Assembly: GCA_032164245.1 (NCBI GenBank)
Contig: JAVMKO010000001.1
Location: 163,423,434-163,487,433, forward strand
DNA: 64,000 bases
Reading direction: 5' to 3'
DNA from: Sternotherus odoratus
Lineage: Eukaryota; Chordata; Testudines; Kinosternidae
How positions within the stretch are numbered: the stretch's first letter is position 1; each line of letters starts with the position of its first letter. This document shows, in pieces, positions 1 to 9,944 of this stretch. The position numbers were made by a program, and so were the translations under genes. Below the pieces are notes generated by a model. That model did no database searches and had not been told where the DNA came from. It worked only from the letters and a program-made list of their open reading frames with translations.

Positions 1-260
1 AAAGCAAGAAAAAAACCTGCATAATTGCACATTATCTAATTGCATCCCTTTCTCCATGTTACGTGAATTTTTAAAACTCACCAGTTCTTTGCAACTCACT
101 ACAATGTAAGTATCTACAGTCAGTTCTAAGCTCTCAGGGACAAAATGACCACTAATTACTTCCAAGGTGAGGAAGGACTCTTAAGTTTCAAACCATCAGA
201 AAATATCCAAGGTCTTTCAGAGCTTCTAGTTCTTGGAAGAGTAAGGAAAACAATCCCTAC

Positions 261-372
261 CTAGTGAGTTCCGTGGCAGGGAGCTGCAAATCACTGCACT
301 CTGCCAGCAATGCAGATCCTGTCTTTAGGGCAATCTGGCCCCTTTCCCTTTCTACAGAGTCTGCAGCTTCAG
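261..372 (-). other. weak candidate fifth exon of the secreted-precursor gene
   Basis: On the minus strand a ttctag acceptor precedes a 112-nt stretch that stays open in the phase left by the exon ending at 6531, and it is followed by a GTAGGG donor. The translation is acidic to neutral (it contains ADSVERERGQIALKTG) and has one cysteine. A stretch this short would be open by chance fairly often, the acceptor pyrimidine tract is poor, and I recognise no family. The next exon may equally lie outside the window. Confidence 0.15.
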
Positions 373-617
373 CTAGAATAATTTTTTTAGGTGACCTATA
401 GTTAGGGTGTTGGCCAATTCCAGCCCACCCTATGAGTGATAGTGATGAAACAAACAAGTGAAATTACATGCATGTGGGCATGAAGTCATTCTGTTCACTC
501 TAACTAGCAACATGCAGCTTTGTAGGAAACTGGAGTGAGATTGTTTTTTAAATAGCACTGAACCTCTGACCTGACTCTGCTCCTATTGAGTTAATGGGAG
601 CCCAGTTAGGTCAAAGA

Positions 618-990
618 CAGAGCTGGTTAGAAAATAGCACATACTGTCTGTGAAAAAGTTAAAAGAATTTTTCATTTTATTTGAAAATTTAGAGGTTTTT
701 TTCATTATTTTTGGGTTAAACTGATGAACAAAAAAAAATCCGTTTTCAAACAGTTTTGTTTTTGACTGCTCCCTTTCTCTCCCTTCTTCCCACCCCCACT
801 GACTAGAAAAGGGAAGGAGGGGGAAGGAAATAAGAGACAGAGTTGGGTGGGGGGGAAGAAACCAAACCATTTTTCAGACACTGAAATTCAGTTTTTCATT
901 GAAAAAAAAAATCAACCAAAACAAAAGATATGCTTGAAAAGCCATTTCCCATTGAAGAAATGTTTTGGTGAAATTTTTTCAACCAGCTCT
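618..990. mobile_element. MITE with GAGCTGG / CCAGCTC ends
   Basis: The left end reads CAGAGCTGGTTAGAAAA and the right end TTTTTTCAACCAGCTCT, forming an inverted repeat. The interior is rich in self-complementary A and T runs (aaaatttt, tttttcattgaaaaa). This resembles a palindromic DNA-transposon MITE common in turtles. I could not see a clear target-site duplication, so exact ends are approximate. Related A/T-rich fragments occur near 2395-2690, 43740-44085 and 45690-45830. Confidence 0.5.
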
Positions 991-1763
991 AGTAAGCGCA
1001 GAGTGCTGTTGAAAATCCTGCCTATCCTGATTAGCAAACAGGCTGAACATCTGCAATTCAAAAGCCCCTGAGCCTGAGTCAGCTGGCACCACCACCGGTG
1101 TCTAATTGCAGTGTAGAAAAACTCAGAGAGACCTGTCAGGGGACTAATGTGCTTCAGAACCATGACAGTATGTTTTTTGGTTTTTAAAAGTTGTTTTTCT
1201 TGTCATTTGTCTTTTTTACTCTAGTTGTATATTAGGAATACGGTCCATCGTGTTGAAGTGCTGTGTAGCTGCACTCAGTAGTAGGTACAACTATCAATCA
1301 TCTCAGCTTCAGGTTTTATCTTCCAGAATCACCAGCCCTAAGCGTTCAAAAATCATCAATCAGCCCTCCATAATGTTGAAATTGGCTTTAAAATATCAGC
1401 TATTAAAAACAGTATTGATTTGATTTCTGGAGTCTTCAGGATGCACTTGGGTCATGTAGTCAAGTTTTTCCTCTGCCCCCCTCAAGGCCTAGACACTTAT
1501 TTTTTGAAAAATTAAAGTGTTGAGAGTCTTACTCCAAGACCTAGGACATTAAGAAGCACGCCACAAATGAACTTGTGATAAAAGTCACATTGAATTATCC
1601 TAACGCTTCAAATAGCAACAGTTGATGATGTGTGATCTACAATACATTACAACTACACCAATGTTTACGTCTCTGCCTCTCTAGCTTCACAATGCTGCCC
1701 TCTGGTGGATGGAATGTCATTGTTACACGAGGTCAATTGTGTGTGATTAATTACTGCCTTTCA
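991..1763. other. no gene seen
   Basis: AT-rich non-coding sequence with no open frame, RNA gene or repeat that I can support. Confidence 0.5.
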
Positions 1764-2067
1764 GGGCTTGTCTTCACTACCCAGCGGATCGGTGGGTAGC
1801 GATCCATCTGTTAGCGATCGATTTCTTGCATCTCGTGAAGACGCAAGAAATCGATCGCCTGCGGTGCCCCCATCAACTCCGGAACTCCAGCTCGCCGAGA
1901 GGCGCAAGCTGGAGTCGACGGAGGAGCATGCCACTGACTGCCGCTGCCGTGAGGACGGCAGGTAAGTCGGCTGAAGATACGCCAACTTCAGCTACGTGAT
2001 TCACATAGCTGAGGTTGCATATCTACAGTCGATTCCTCCCCCCCCACCCCAGTGAAGACCAGCCCTT
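1764..2067. mobile_element. palindromic MITE with internal hairpins
   Basis: The element begins CAGGGCTTGTCTTCACTAC and ends CAGTGAAGACCAGCCCT, giving imperfect terminal inverted repeats. It contains a perfect 16-bp stem (gcgatcgatttcttgc at 1814-1829 against its complement at 1843-1858) and a second hairpin near 1987-2015. Its CpG content is far higher than its surroundings. I recognise this as a turtle MITE type of probable hAT origin. The flanking duplication is not clear. Open frames on both strands here are by-products of the palindrome. Confidence 0.65.
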
Positions 2068-2690
2068 AGATCTACTGAGGACATAAACCCTAAGGAAGGG
2101 AATTGGAAGGAATTTTAAAAAGAGATAGAGGGTGAAAAAGGGGGAACAGGGAAGTGAAAAGTAAAAAACAGGGAGCAAGGAGGAGGGAGAGCTGTGAGCT
2201 GTTTCTGATGCTATCATCCCACCAATCTGTGAGCACCAGGTTATCTATTATATGGGCTCCTATACATACTTATGTATAATACACACACATTTATAGAAAA
2301 TATACTCATGCTTATCAAACGCATGCTGCTTGTTTTCACTAATTATGAACATAAACTGATCATATCCATCTAGCTAAATTATATGACAGAGCTGCATGGG
2401 AACCAGATTTTTCATTTCACTCCAAAATGAAACACAAAAATTTCAAAATTTCCTGTGAAATACAATTCTGAACAATATTGTTTGGGTCAAATAATTTTGT
2501 TTCAATAAAATCGAAACATTTGGGTCAGATTTTGATACTTGAACATGTTTTTTTATACAAAATAAATTTTGAAACAAAAAGTCATTTTGAAAGGAAGAAT
2601 CACAATGTTTTGCGCCAAAAATGTTGACGTGGACACTGATATTTTTGAAATACTTTGTTTAGATTTTTTCCCCAAAACTAAATTTAGTGT
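2068..2690. other. no gene seen; A/T-rich MITE-like debris
   Basis: Sequence from about 2395 to 2690 contains repeated aaaattt, tttcaaaatt and gaaac motifs, like the interior of the MITE at 618-990. It is probably an eroded relative. No coding sequence was recognised. Confidence 0.35.
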
Positions 2691-2880
2691 CAGCGCCTCT
2701 CACAATCTTCAATTTATTTATCCCCCCAACAGCCATGCAAGGTAAGAAAGCACTATTATCCCCTTTTTACCCATAGGAAACTAAGGTGTAGAGACTGTGT
2801 CACTGGCCCAAGGTCACATAGAAAGTCTGCAGTGTGAGCAGAGAATTGAGCTTGGGTCTCCTGACTTTGGCACAAACCGT
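2691..2880 (+). repeat. MIR/tRNA-SINE-like fragment
   Basis: The segment 'ccctttttacccataggaaactaaggtg' through 'ctggcccaaggtcacatag' and 'gagcttgggtctcctgactt' has the layout of the conserved SINE core (tttacagatgrggaaactgaggc ... cccaaggtcacacag). Family and ends are uncertain. Confidence 0.5.
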
Positions 2881-2972
2881 AGGAGTGTACTAATAAAAAC
2901 TGTGGATGACACAAAGTTGGGAGGTACTGGAATATCACGCAAGAAGATCTGGATGCCTAGAAAACTGAAGTA

Positions 2973-3731
2973 CAGTAAAACCTCGATTTAACGGACTAAT
3001 TCGGGCAAGGGGGTGTCCGTTAAATCAGAAAGTCCGTTATTTAATAATAATAAAAAAAAACGAGCTGGTGGAGCAGCAGCCCGCCCGCCACAGGGCCGGG
3101 GAGGCAGCTCCGCAGCCCGCCTGCTGCTGGGACCCGGGCGGCAGCCAGGAACCGTCAGCCAGCCCGCCCGGTCCCGGCTGCTGGGATCCAGGCGGCAGCC
3201 GAGACCCGTCAGCCAGCCCGCCCGCTGGCGGGACTCGGGCGGGAGCCAGCAGCCAGCCCGCCCGCTGGCGGGACTCGGGCGGGAGCCGGCAGCCAGCCCG
3301 CCCGCTGGCGGGACTCGGGCGGGAGCCGGCAGCCAACCCACCCGCTGGCGGGACTCGGGCGGGAGCCGGCAGCCAGTCCGCCTGCAGGCGGGACTCGGGC
3401 AGGACCCGGCAGCCAGCCAGCCCGCCCGCAGCTGGGACCCGGGCGGGAGCCGGGAACCGGCAGCCCGCCCACTGGTGGGACTCGGGCGGGAGCCGGCAGC
3501 CCGCCCGCAGGCGGGAGCCGGGACCCGGCAGCCAGCCCGCCCGCTGGCGTGACCTGGGCGGCAGCTGGGAGCCGGCAGCCAGCCCGCCCGCTGTCTGGAC
3601 CCACGCGGCAGCTGGGAGCCGGCAGCCAGCCCTCGACAAATGGATTTCGGATGCATCAGACTTGCTTAGAAATTTTGTCCGTTGCATCCGAAGTCCGTTA
3701 AATCGAGGTCCGTTAAATCGAGGGTTTACTG
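2973..3731. mobile_element. Tc1/mariner-superfamily (pogo/Tigger-like) MITE
   Basis: The terminal inverted repeats are CAGTAAAACCTCGATTTAACGG at the left and the complement at the right (3708-3731). They are flanked by TA on each side (2971-2972 and 3732-3733), the duplication expected for Tc1/mariner/pogo elements. It sits inside a CR1 copy whose sequence resumes directly after it. There is no transposase; the interior is a GC-rich minisatellite (3100-3630). The termini also contain a second internal copy of the 'gtccgttaaatcgagg' motif at 3693-3708. Confidence 0.85.
3100..3630. repeat. 40-bp GC-rich minisatellite inside the MITE
   Basis: The unit 'cccgctggcgggactcgggc' plus 'gggagccggcagccagcccg' recurs with a 40-bp period (for example at 3221, 3261, 3301 and 3341), then degrades rightwards. 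Because 40 is not a multiple of 3, all frames become Gly/Pro/Arg/Ala-rich. That explains the long overlapping open frames on both strands, which are not genes. Confidence 0.9.
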
Positions 3732-4830
3732 TAATAGAAATGGGATGAAATTTAAGAGTGCCAAGTGCAATGTCATGCACTTAAGGACTAATAACATTTT
3801 TTTTTGCTATAACCTGGGGACCTATCATTTGGCTGTTACAGAGAACGAGAAAGATCTGTGTGAATTGGTTGATCATAGAATGACTATGAGCTGCCATTGT
3901 GATGCATCTGTGTAAAAGGCTAATATAATCCTAGGATGCATCAGGCAAGATATTTCCAGTAGAGATAAGGAAGAGTTATTACCATTATGCAAGGCACTAG
4001 TGAGACTTTAGCTGGGATAGTGTGTGCAATGCTGTTCCCCCATGTTTAAAAAAGATGCACATAGACTGGAACAGGCACAGAAAAACACTGCTAGGTTGAT
4101 CAGAGGAATGGAAAACTTTTTGACTTGTTTAGCTCAACCAATCAATGAATACATCGGAGGGATAAATACAAGGGGGAGAGAGGAGTTATTTAGGTTAAGT
4201 ATCAATTTAGATACAAGAACAAAGATATATATATATATCAACAAGTTTAGGCTTGAAAATAGAAGAAGGGTTCTAACTATTGGAGGAGTGAAGTTCCGGA
4301 ACAGCCTTTCAAGGGGAACAGAGGGGGCAAAAAACCTAACTGGTTTCAAGACTGAGCTTGACAAGTTTACGGAGCGGATGGTATGATGAGACTGCCTACA
4401 GTGACATGGTGCCTATCTGTAACTGCTGGTAGCAAATATCTCTAATGACCACAGACTGGACACTAGATGGGGAGGGCTCTAAATTACTACACCAAATTAT
4501 TTCTCAGGTGTCTGGCTGGTAGGTCTTGCCCACTTGCTCAGGGTCTAACTGATCACCATATTTGGGGTTTGGAAGGAATTTCCCCCCATGGAAAATCGGC
4601 AGGAACCCTGGGTTTTGGGGTGGTTTTTTTTTTTTTTTTTGCCTTCCTCTGCAGCATGGGGCACGAGTCACTTGCAAGTTTAAACAAGTATAAATGGTGG
4701 ATTCTCTGTAACTTGAAGTTTTTAAACCTCAATTTGAGGACTTCAGTAACTCAGCCAGATGCTAGGGGGTCTATTACAGGAGCAGGTGGGTGAGGTTCTG
4801 TGGCCTGTGTTGCAGGAGGTCAGACTAGAT

Positions 4831-5970
4831 CAAGGGTGGGGAACCTCCGGCCCGCGGGCCTTATACGGCCCGCCAAAGCATTCCATCCGGCCCACGCGGG
4901 TCCCTGGCTGGCGGCTCCCCGAGGCGCTTCCTGGCCCCTTCACCAAGCGGAGCCGCCCCAGGCTGCCAGGCGGGGGCGGCGAGGCGCTTCCTGGCCCCTT
5001 CGCCGAGCGCGGAGCCGCCCCGGGCCGCCAGGCGGGGGCGGCTCCGCGCTTGGTGAAGAGGCCGGGAAGCGCCTCGGGGAGCCGCCAGCCAGGGACGCGC
5101 GCGGGCCGTCAGGCGGGGGCGGCTCCCCCAGGCGCTTCCCGGCCCCTTCGCCAAACACGGAGCCGCCCCCGCCTGGCGGCCCAGGGCGGCTCCACGCTCG
5201 GCGAAGGGGCGGGGAAGCGCCTGGGGGAGCCGCCGGCCAGGGACGCGTGCGGGCTGCCAGGCGGGGGTGACTCCGCACTCGGCGAAGAGGCCGGGAAGCA
5301 CCTGGGGAGCCGCCGGCGCCGTGTGGCCACCATTAGCCAGGCGGGGTAAGGAGGAGCCGCGGGGAGCCGACGGTCAAGCAGGTGTGGGGGGGAGGCTGGG
5401 CTGGGGGGCAGGCAAGGGGCCAGTGGGGGGGAGAGGCCAGGCTGGGCGGGGAGGGGGGCAGGAGACTAGGCTGGATGGGGTGGGCGAGGCGTGGGTGCGG
5501 GAGGGAAGGAGGTTTGGTGGGGGGGAGGCTGGGCTGGGCGGGTCAGGCATGTGGGGCAGGAGGCTGGGTTGGGAGTGGGAGGGGGGAGGAGGTTAGGTTC
5601 GGTGGGATGGGCCGGGTCGGGCCAGGCAGGGGTGGGGGAGGAAAGGCGGTTAGATGGGGGGAGGTTGGGTGGGGGTAAAGGAAGGTCACCCCCTACACAC
5701 AGGCTGATAACGGGAGCTGACTAGGGCAGGCGGCAGGACCCCGGCTGGCAAGGGGCCAGCGGGGGAAACCCCAAAGCAGTGCAGGGCTAAGCACTCCGCC
5801 TGCCACTGCTTTGGGGTTTCCCCCGCTGGCCCCTTGCCAGCTGGGGTCTCAGCTCCCATTGCCAGCCTGGGCTTCCTCGGGGCGGGGGGGGGGAGGGGGG
5901 AGGAACGGCCCGTGAATGACATTATAAATGTCCAAATGGCGCTTTGCAGAAAAAAGGTTCCCCACCCCTG
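4831..5970. mobile_element. hAT element with 8-bp target duplication
   Basis: The ends are CAAGGGTGGGGAACCTCCGG and the complement ...AAGGTTCCCCACCCCTG. The 8-bp duplication gactagat lies at 4823-4830 and 5971-5978, the hAT signature. It splits the CR1 terminus: 'caggaggtcagactagat' on the left continues as 'gatgatcatgatggtccc' on the right. The interior is very GC-rich, with inverted and direct repeats of 'gaggcgcttcctggccccttc' type and a G-rich tract (5340-5680). There is no transposase. Confidence 0.9.
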
Positions 5971-6016
5971 GACTAGATGATCATGATGGTCCCTTCTGAC
6001 CTTAAAGTCTGTGAAT

Positions 6017-6396
6017 CCCAAACTAGTGCCCTAGCCACTGGAACCTAACCACCTTGGTATAAAATTTATAGTTCATTTGTGGATGGATCTGGGGAAGCTA
6101 TAAATCTTTCACCTCTGTGACACAAGTCCAAATATGACTCAAGGAAACAGAAGTCTATGGTCTGATGACTCTTCAGTGGCTTTTATATTACATGGATTCG
6201 GTGGTTTCAGTCCAATTTCTAGGCAACAGATATCCACACCGCAGAAGAGGCCACCATAAATGATACTTGGCACTTTCCACAGAGAATGGATGGCCAGAGA
6301 GAGGGAACTATCTGTTCCCCTATTGAAGCCAGGGTGGAAATCCATTAGTGAGAAGCAGTGTGGGGATGCTTCTGCCTTTGCTCTACTGTTCTGTGG
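6017..6396. other. no gene seen
   Basis: Non-coding sequence between the CR1 terminus and the last recognised exon of the minus-strand candidate gene. It could include that gene's intron or 3' flank. Confidence 0.4.
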
Positions 6397-6530
6397 CTAG
6401 AAGAGTCCAGGCTCCAGTGTGGTTAATCTAGCACCTTTCACAAACACCAAATTACAATACACTGTATCAGGTATCAAAGTGACCCAGACAAGGTGAGCAA
6501 GGTACATCATCATACTGCTGGAAGTCCTAC

Positions 6531-6678
6531 CTCTCTTCCTGGATTTCTTGGGGGATTGTGGTGCTGACTTCCTGAAGTTCTTCCTACTTAGAAGATTTAT
6601 TTCCAGGAGATCCTTGCTCAGCTCAGCAGCACTTTCTCGATGGGCAAGGGGATTGGATTGCCCTTCATTTAAACCCTC
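6531..6678 (-). CDS. candidate secreted precursor, exon 4 (basic pro-region ending in KKSRKR)
   Basis: The exon follows a good acceptor (cgtttcgggcag) and opens in phase 0, matching the end of the 35-nt exon at 6874-6908. It encodes 49 residues starting EGLNEGQSNPLAHRES, with a leucine-rich stretch (ELSKDLLEINLL) and a very basic end: SRKNFRKSAP, then KKSRKR. That end is a consensus proprotein-convertase site placed at the exon boundary, before a GTAGGA donor. If the donor is unused, the frame runs on to a stop at 6397 and adds about 44 residues of unremarkable sequence. I recognise no family. A polybasic cleavage site at an exon end suggests a secreted precursor whose mature part lies in the next exon. 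The function is unknown. Confidence 0.5.
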
Positions 6679-6873
6679 CTGCCCGAAACGAAACACACAA
6701 AGGACAATCTGAATAATACAATTTCTAAAAGCTAGGAACACAAACAATCCAGAGAAAGAGTGACATAAATCACCAGCCATTAGTGAATCAGCTGTGTGGT
6801 AAGGAGTTGAATTTTTACAAGTATTAGATGATGACTAGTGCTGGAAATTAAGAAAATATAGAATTGGTCTTAC

Positions 6874-6908
6874 CATTTTGACTTTCTTCCCAAACATCTT
6901 GGCATAAG
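6874..6908 (-). CDS. candidate secreted precursor, 35-nt micro-exon 3
   Basis: The acceptor gcatttcag is followed by 35 nt and a strong GTAAGA donor. Read after the phase-1 end of exon 2, it gives A-YAKMFGKKVKM and ends in phase 0, exactly the phase exon 4 needs. It contains a dibasic KK site and several lysines. Its assignment depends on this phase fit and on neighbouring exon 4, only 195 bp away; intron 2 before it would be about 12.5 kb. Confidence 0.45.
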
Positions 6909-8104
6909 CTGAAATGCAAAGGGGGAAAAAACATTTAGCAGCTTTTCTTTTGTGCGATGGTATCTGCTTTCTTGCAAACTTAATTGTGATGCACCATTTG
7001 ACAAAACTACCGGAAGAGTTCCGTTTTGGTGGGGGACAATAAGGAGATAATATAAATGGAAGGGGCACAACATGTAAGTACATCAAGAAATCAATCCTAC
7101 AAGCTCCTGTCAGTGGGAATTGTCCATACTCACCCACTGAAACCAGTGGGCCTACTTGTATGAGTAAAGATCTGCAAAACAGGCCTCCCAACATGGCAGA
7201 AGCCTTCCAGCAAGGCAGTGTTTCCATTTCCCTCGCTTCTTTTTCTGTTTTGATTTAAGGTGTATATTACTGCTCACCCTCCATAAATATCATTCATTGA
7301 GCTGTCGGGTCACCCTTTTACATGTGTGGAAAATGAAAGAGAGGGGTTAAATGACTTGCCTGGAGTGACAAGGGGTATCAGTGTCAAAGCTGAGAATACT
7401 TGAGTATATGGCTTCTGCACCTGTATTTAGGCCATTAGCTCAGACTCTCAGCCACTGTGTAAATATAGTTTAATCCCAGTGCAGCAATCCCAGAACTGCA
7501 CAAGGCTCCATGGGGTGAAGGTCTTTCCAACATCAGGAGAAGGGCAGCGACACTGGGAATCAGGGTGGGGAATAAGGAGAGCATTCTGTCAGTTGGGACG
7601 GACATTTTGAATGTGTGACAGAAGGAACGGGGGTGGAGAGGGTACTTCAAAGTGTGCCAAGAACCTCCCCAGCCCTTTGAATTTGTCCCTGGGGCCCTTC
7701 TCACTGCCATGCTCCTGATTTTAAGAACTTTTTGAAAGAAGAATTTTAGAATAGAGCACAAAGCGCAATGGTTATGCAGCCACTGTGCAGTGGCCACTGC
7801 GTATCATGCTAGCCAGCACTGCCCTGTTGTTTCCTTGTGCTCCCCCTGCTTGTTTGTTTTATCCAGCTGGTGTCTCTCATCTTCTATTTAAATTGTAAGC
7901 TCTTTGGGGTAGGCACCTAGCACAATGGGGCCCTGCAATACAAATGCAAATATAAATACAAATCATCATCGTTGATGCCCAGAAGGGGGAACTGAGATGG
8001 AGTAGCCAGGCAGGGAATTTAGGGGAAAAGTTGCATAATGTATCTTTAAAAAAATCTGCTTTGAATCCTGAGAGAGCAACCTAGAAGCTACTAAGTGCTC
8101 AGAG
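6909..8104. other. intron of the candidate gene; no other gene seen
   Basis: Non-coding. A short SINE-core-like motif (aaaatgaaagagaggggttaaatgacttgcctgg) lies at 7329-7365. An L2-type 3' tail (aattgtaagctctttggggtaggcacctagcacaatggggcc, then A/T-rich repeats) lies at 7890-7965. The rest is unassigned. Confidence 0.4.
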
Positions 8105-8233
8105 TAAGGGCTTTTCTATACAGAGAGTTAGCACGTGGGGAGCCAGGGTGTGAATTTACAGGACTGCATCTTGGCTCTCGCTAACTCTGCATGTGGACTG
8201 TATTACCGCACAGTCCTGTATATATAAAGCCCT
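8105..8233. mobile_element. small MITE with AGGGCTTT ends
   Basis: AAGGGCTTTTCTATACA at the left pairs with TGTATATATAAAGCCCT at the right. Inside, agagttagc at 8123-8132 is mirrored by gctaactct at 8189-8197. This matches a turtle palindromic MITE layout. The element may extend to about 8300; no target duplication is clear. Confidence 0.45.
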
Positions 8234-9690
8234 GTAGTGTGCATTCACGTGCTGCTGTTTTGTTGCAGGACGGCAGGATTTTCTGGTGCATGAGATGGGT
8301 GATTGTATAGTCCCCCTCCCCTGGGTTAAGTTAATAAAGTTATGGCTTGCTGCTTAAATCCGCCCATGTGTCCTGATCCGTAGCAAATGATACAGGAAAG
8401 TTTCATCTCTGCCGGTCCTTCTCTCCGTGCAATAAGCAAAGTACTTATGAATTAAATTTCCATTCATGGTGCTGGACTTTTCTCATGATAGTGTAACTCA
8501 GCAATAACCAATGAAGTTACACTGGTGTAAAGCTAGAAAGTGAGAGGAGAATAGGAAATCATCCTTTTATCAGACACAGGAGCTGTGATGGCACCCAGCG
8601 GGTACATTTTCCTTCTGAAAGGAACAACATGTCTGTCCTTTGGGCAAAACAAAAGAACTCAGGCCAGAATCCAGCAGAGATTTAATAAGAGAATTTGCTA
8701 CAGACAAGACATTAAATAACCAACTTGTCTATGTATTTATCTCAGTTATCATCTGAGTGAACAGCTCATTTATGTAGAAAGACAGTATTGACTGTTTTGA
8801 GAGTGATATAAGGGCACTGGAATTGAAGCTGGGGATTAGTGGGGTTGGAGACAAGGAGGCTGTATGGGGGAGTGTGGCAGAGGAGGGCAGTTTAGGCCCT
8901 GATCCCTGTACTGGGATCTCCTAGCATGGATCCCTCTGTCCCTGTGATGTTTCATTGACTTGGACAGATCCACTGCATTTGAAGGAATTCTATCCTGAAT
9001 GAAAATGACTATTCACCTACGGCTCGATCCACAGTCCCTTGAAATCAACGGGATTCTTTCCACTGGCTTCACTGGGCTTTAGATCGGGCCCCCAGTTTTG
9101 TCCTTCTCTGACAACTGACACAACTCACAGGTGAGCAAGGAGAGTAATGAGGCCTGTATTAAAGCAAGGCTGAGTTTGCACAGTTAAAGTTAGAGAGTCA
9201 AGAAATGTAATGTACTGGGCCTGATTCTCCACTGCTCATGTGTCATTTTTACACTTGCAAAGTGACACTCAAATGCTACCTTCTAATCTGCACAGGTGTA
9301 AATGATTACACAAGTCACAAGGCAGTGGAGAATCAAGCCCTCAATATTTGTACACAATGGTCTAGAAGAAAAAAAGCCACCTGGCTAAATAAGACTCAGA
9401 TCTTGGGTAGTATGTGATGAAAGATGTCTGAGGCACAACCTTCAGTGCCCCCAGGTCAGTGCACCCACGGAATAAGGTAGCAAATTCCACAACAAGCTGG
9501 CAGTTTGGAAATGTGCATGTTTATCATGTTGCTCACCAAGATAACCTTATTATCAGGAGAGGGGCCACGGGGAAACAGCTAGCCAATCTTACTCAAATGC
9601 ACATAGGTAATATCATGCCAGCACTTCAGGAAGAAAATGACCCTCAATCGAAACCAAAAGTAAACAGCCCCACCTGCAGTACAGTTTATA
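8234..9690. other. no gene seen
   Basis: Intronic, non-coding sequence. At 9020-9092 there is an ancient interspersed motif of the 'ggctcgatccacagtccctt..aaatcaacggg..cttcactgggctttagatcgggccc' type. Related motifs occur at 29739-29810 and 40087-40160. No exon or RNA gene was recognised. Confidence 0.4.
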
Positions 9691-9944
9691 TCGGGGTGGG
9701 CAAACTTTTAGGCCCAAGGGCCACGTCGGGTTTGGAAAATTATATGGAGGGCCAGATAGGGAAGACCCTGCCCCCTAACTGCCCCCTCAGAATCCCCGAC
9801 CCATCCAACCCCCCCATACCTTGTCCCCTGACTGCCCCTTCCAGAGACCCCCGCCCCTAACCACCCCTAGGACCTCACCCCCTATCCAACTCCCCTGCTC
9901 CCTGTCCCCTGACTGCTCAACCCCAATCCACCCCATTCATTCAT
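9691..9944 (+). mobile_element. truncated hAT element, left end only
   Basis: The start (tcggggtgggcaaactttta ggcccaagggccac) is the left end of a hAT type that normally begins CAGGGGTGGGCAAACTTTTTGG. It is followed by the usual 'gagggccagatag' and C-rich 'ccccctaactgccccctcag' text. The matching right end is absent; the sequence passes directly into CR1 at about 9945. Confidence 0.6.

Larger units (their letters stand above)
2881..6016 (+). mobile_element. CR1 LINE 3' part, split by two later insertions
   Basis: This is the degenerate 3' part of a CR1 non-LTR retrotransposon in forward orientation. Recognisable CR1 stretches include 'gatgacacaaagttgggaggta', 'gatgaaattta..agtgc', 'gatgcatcaggcaagatatttccagtagaga', 'ccgatatttggggt'-like 3'UTR text and the terminal 'agatgatcatgatggtcccttctgacctta'. 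It is interrupted at 2973-3731 by a TA-flanked MITE and at 4831-5970 by a hAT element. The reading frame carries many stops and small indels, so no protein is made. The 5' part is missing, as usual for truncated CR1 copies. Confidence 0.85.

Noticed and set aside
2988..3780. Overlapping Gly/Pro/Arg/Ala-rich open frames on both strands
   Set aside because: They come from the 40-bp minisatellite inside the MITE; the frames shift with each unit and have no start or splice context.
4759..5724. Several long GC-rich frames
   Set aside because: They lie inside the hAT element with 8-bp duplication; composition and inverted repeats explain the openness on both strands.
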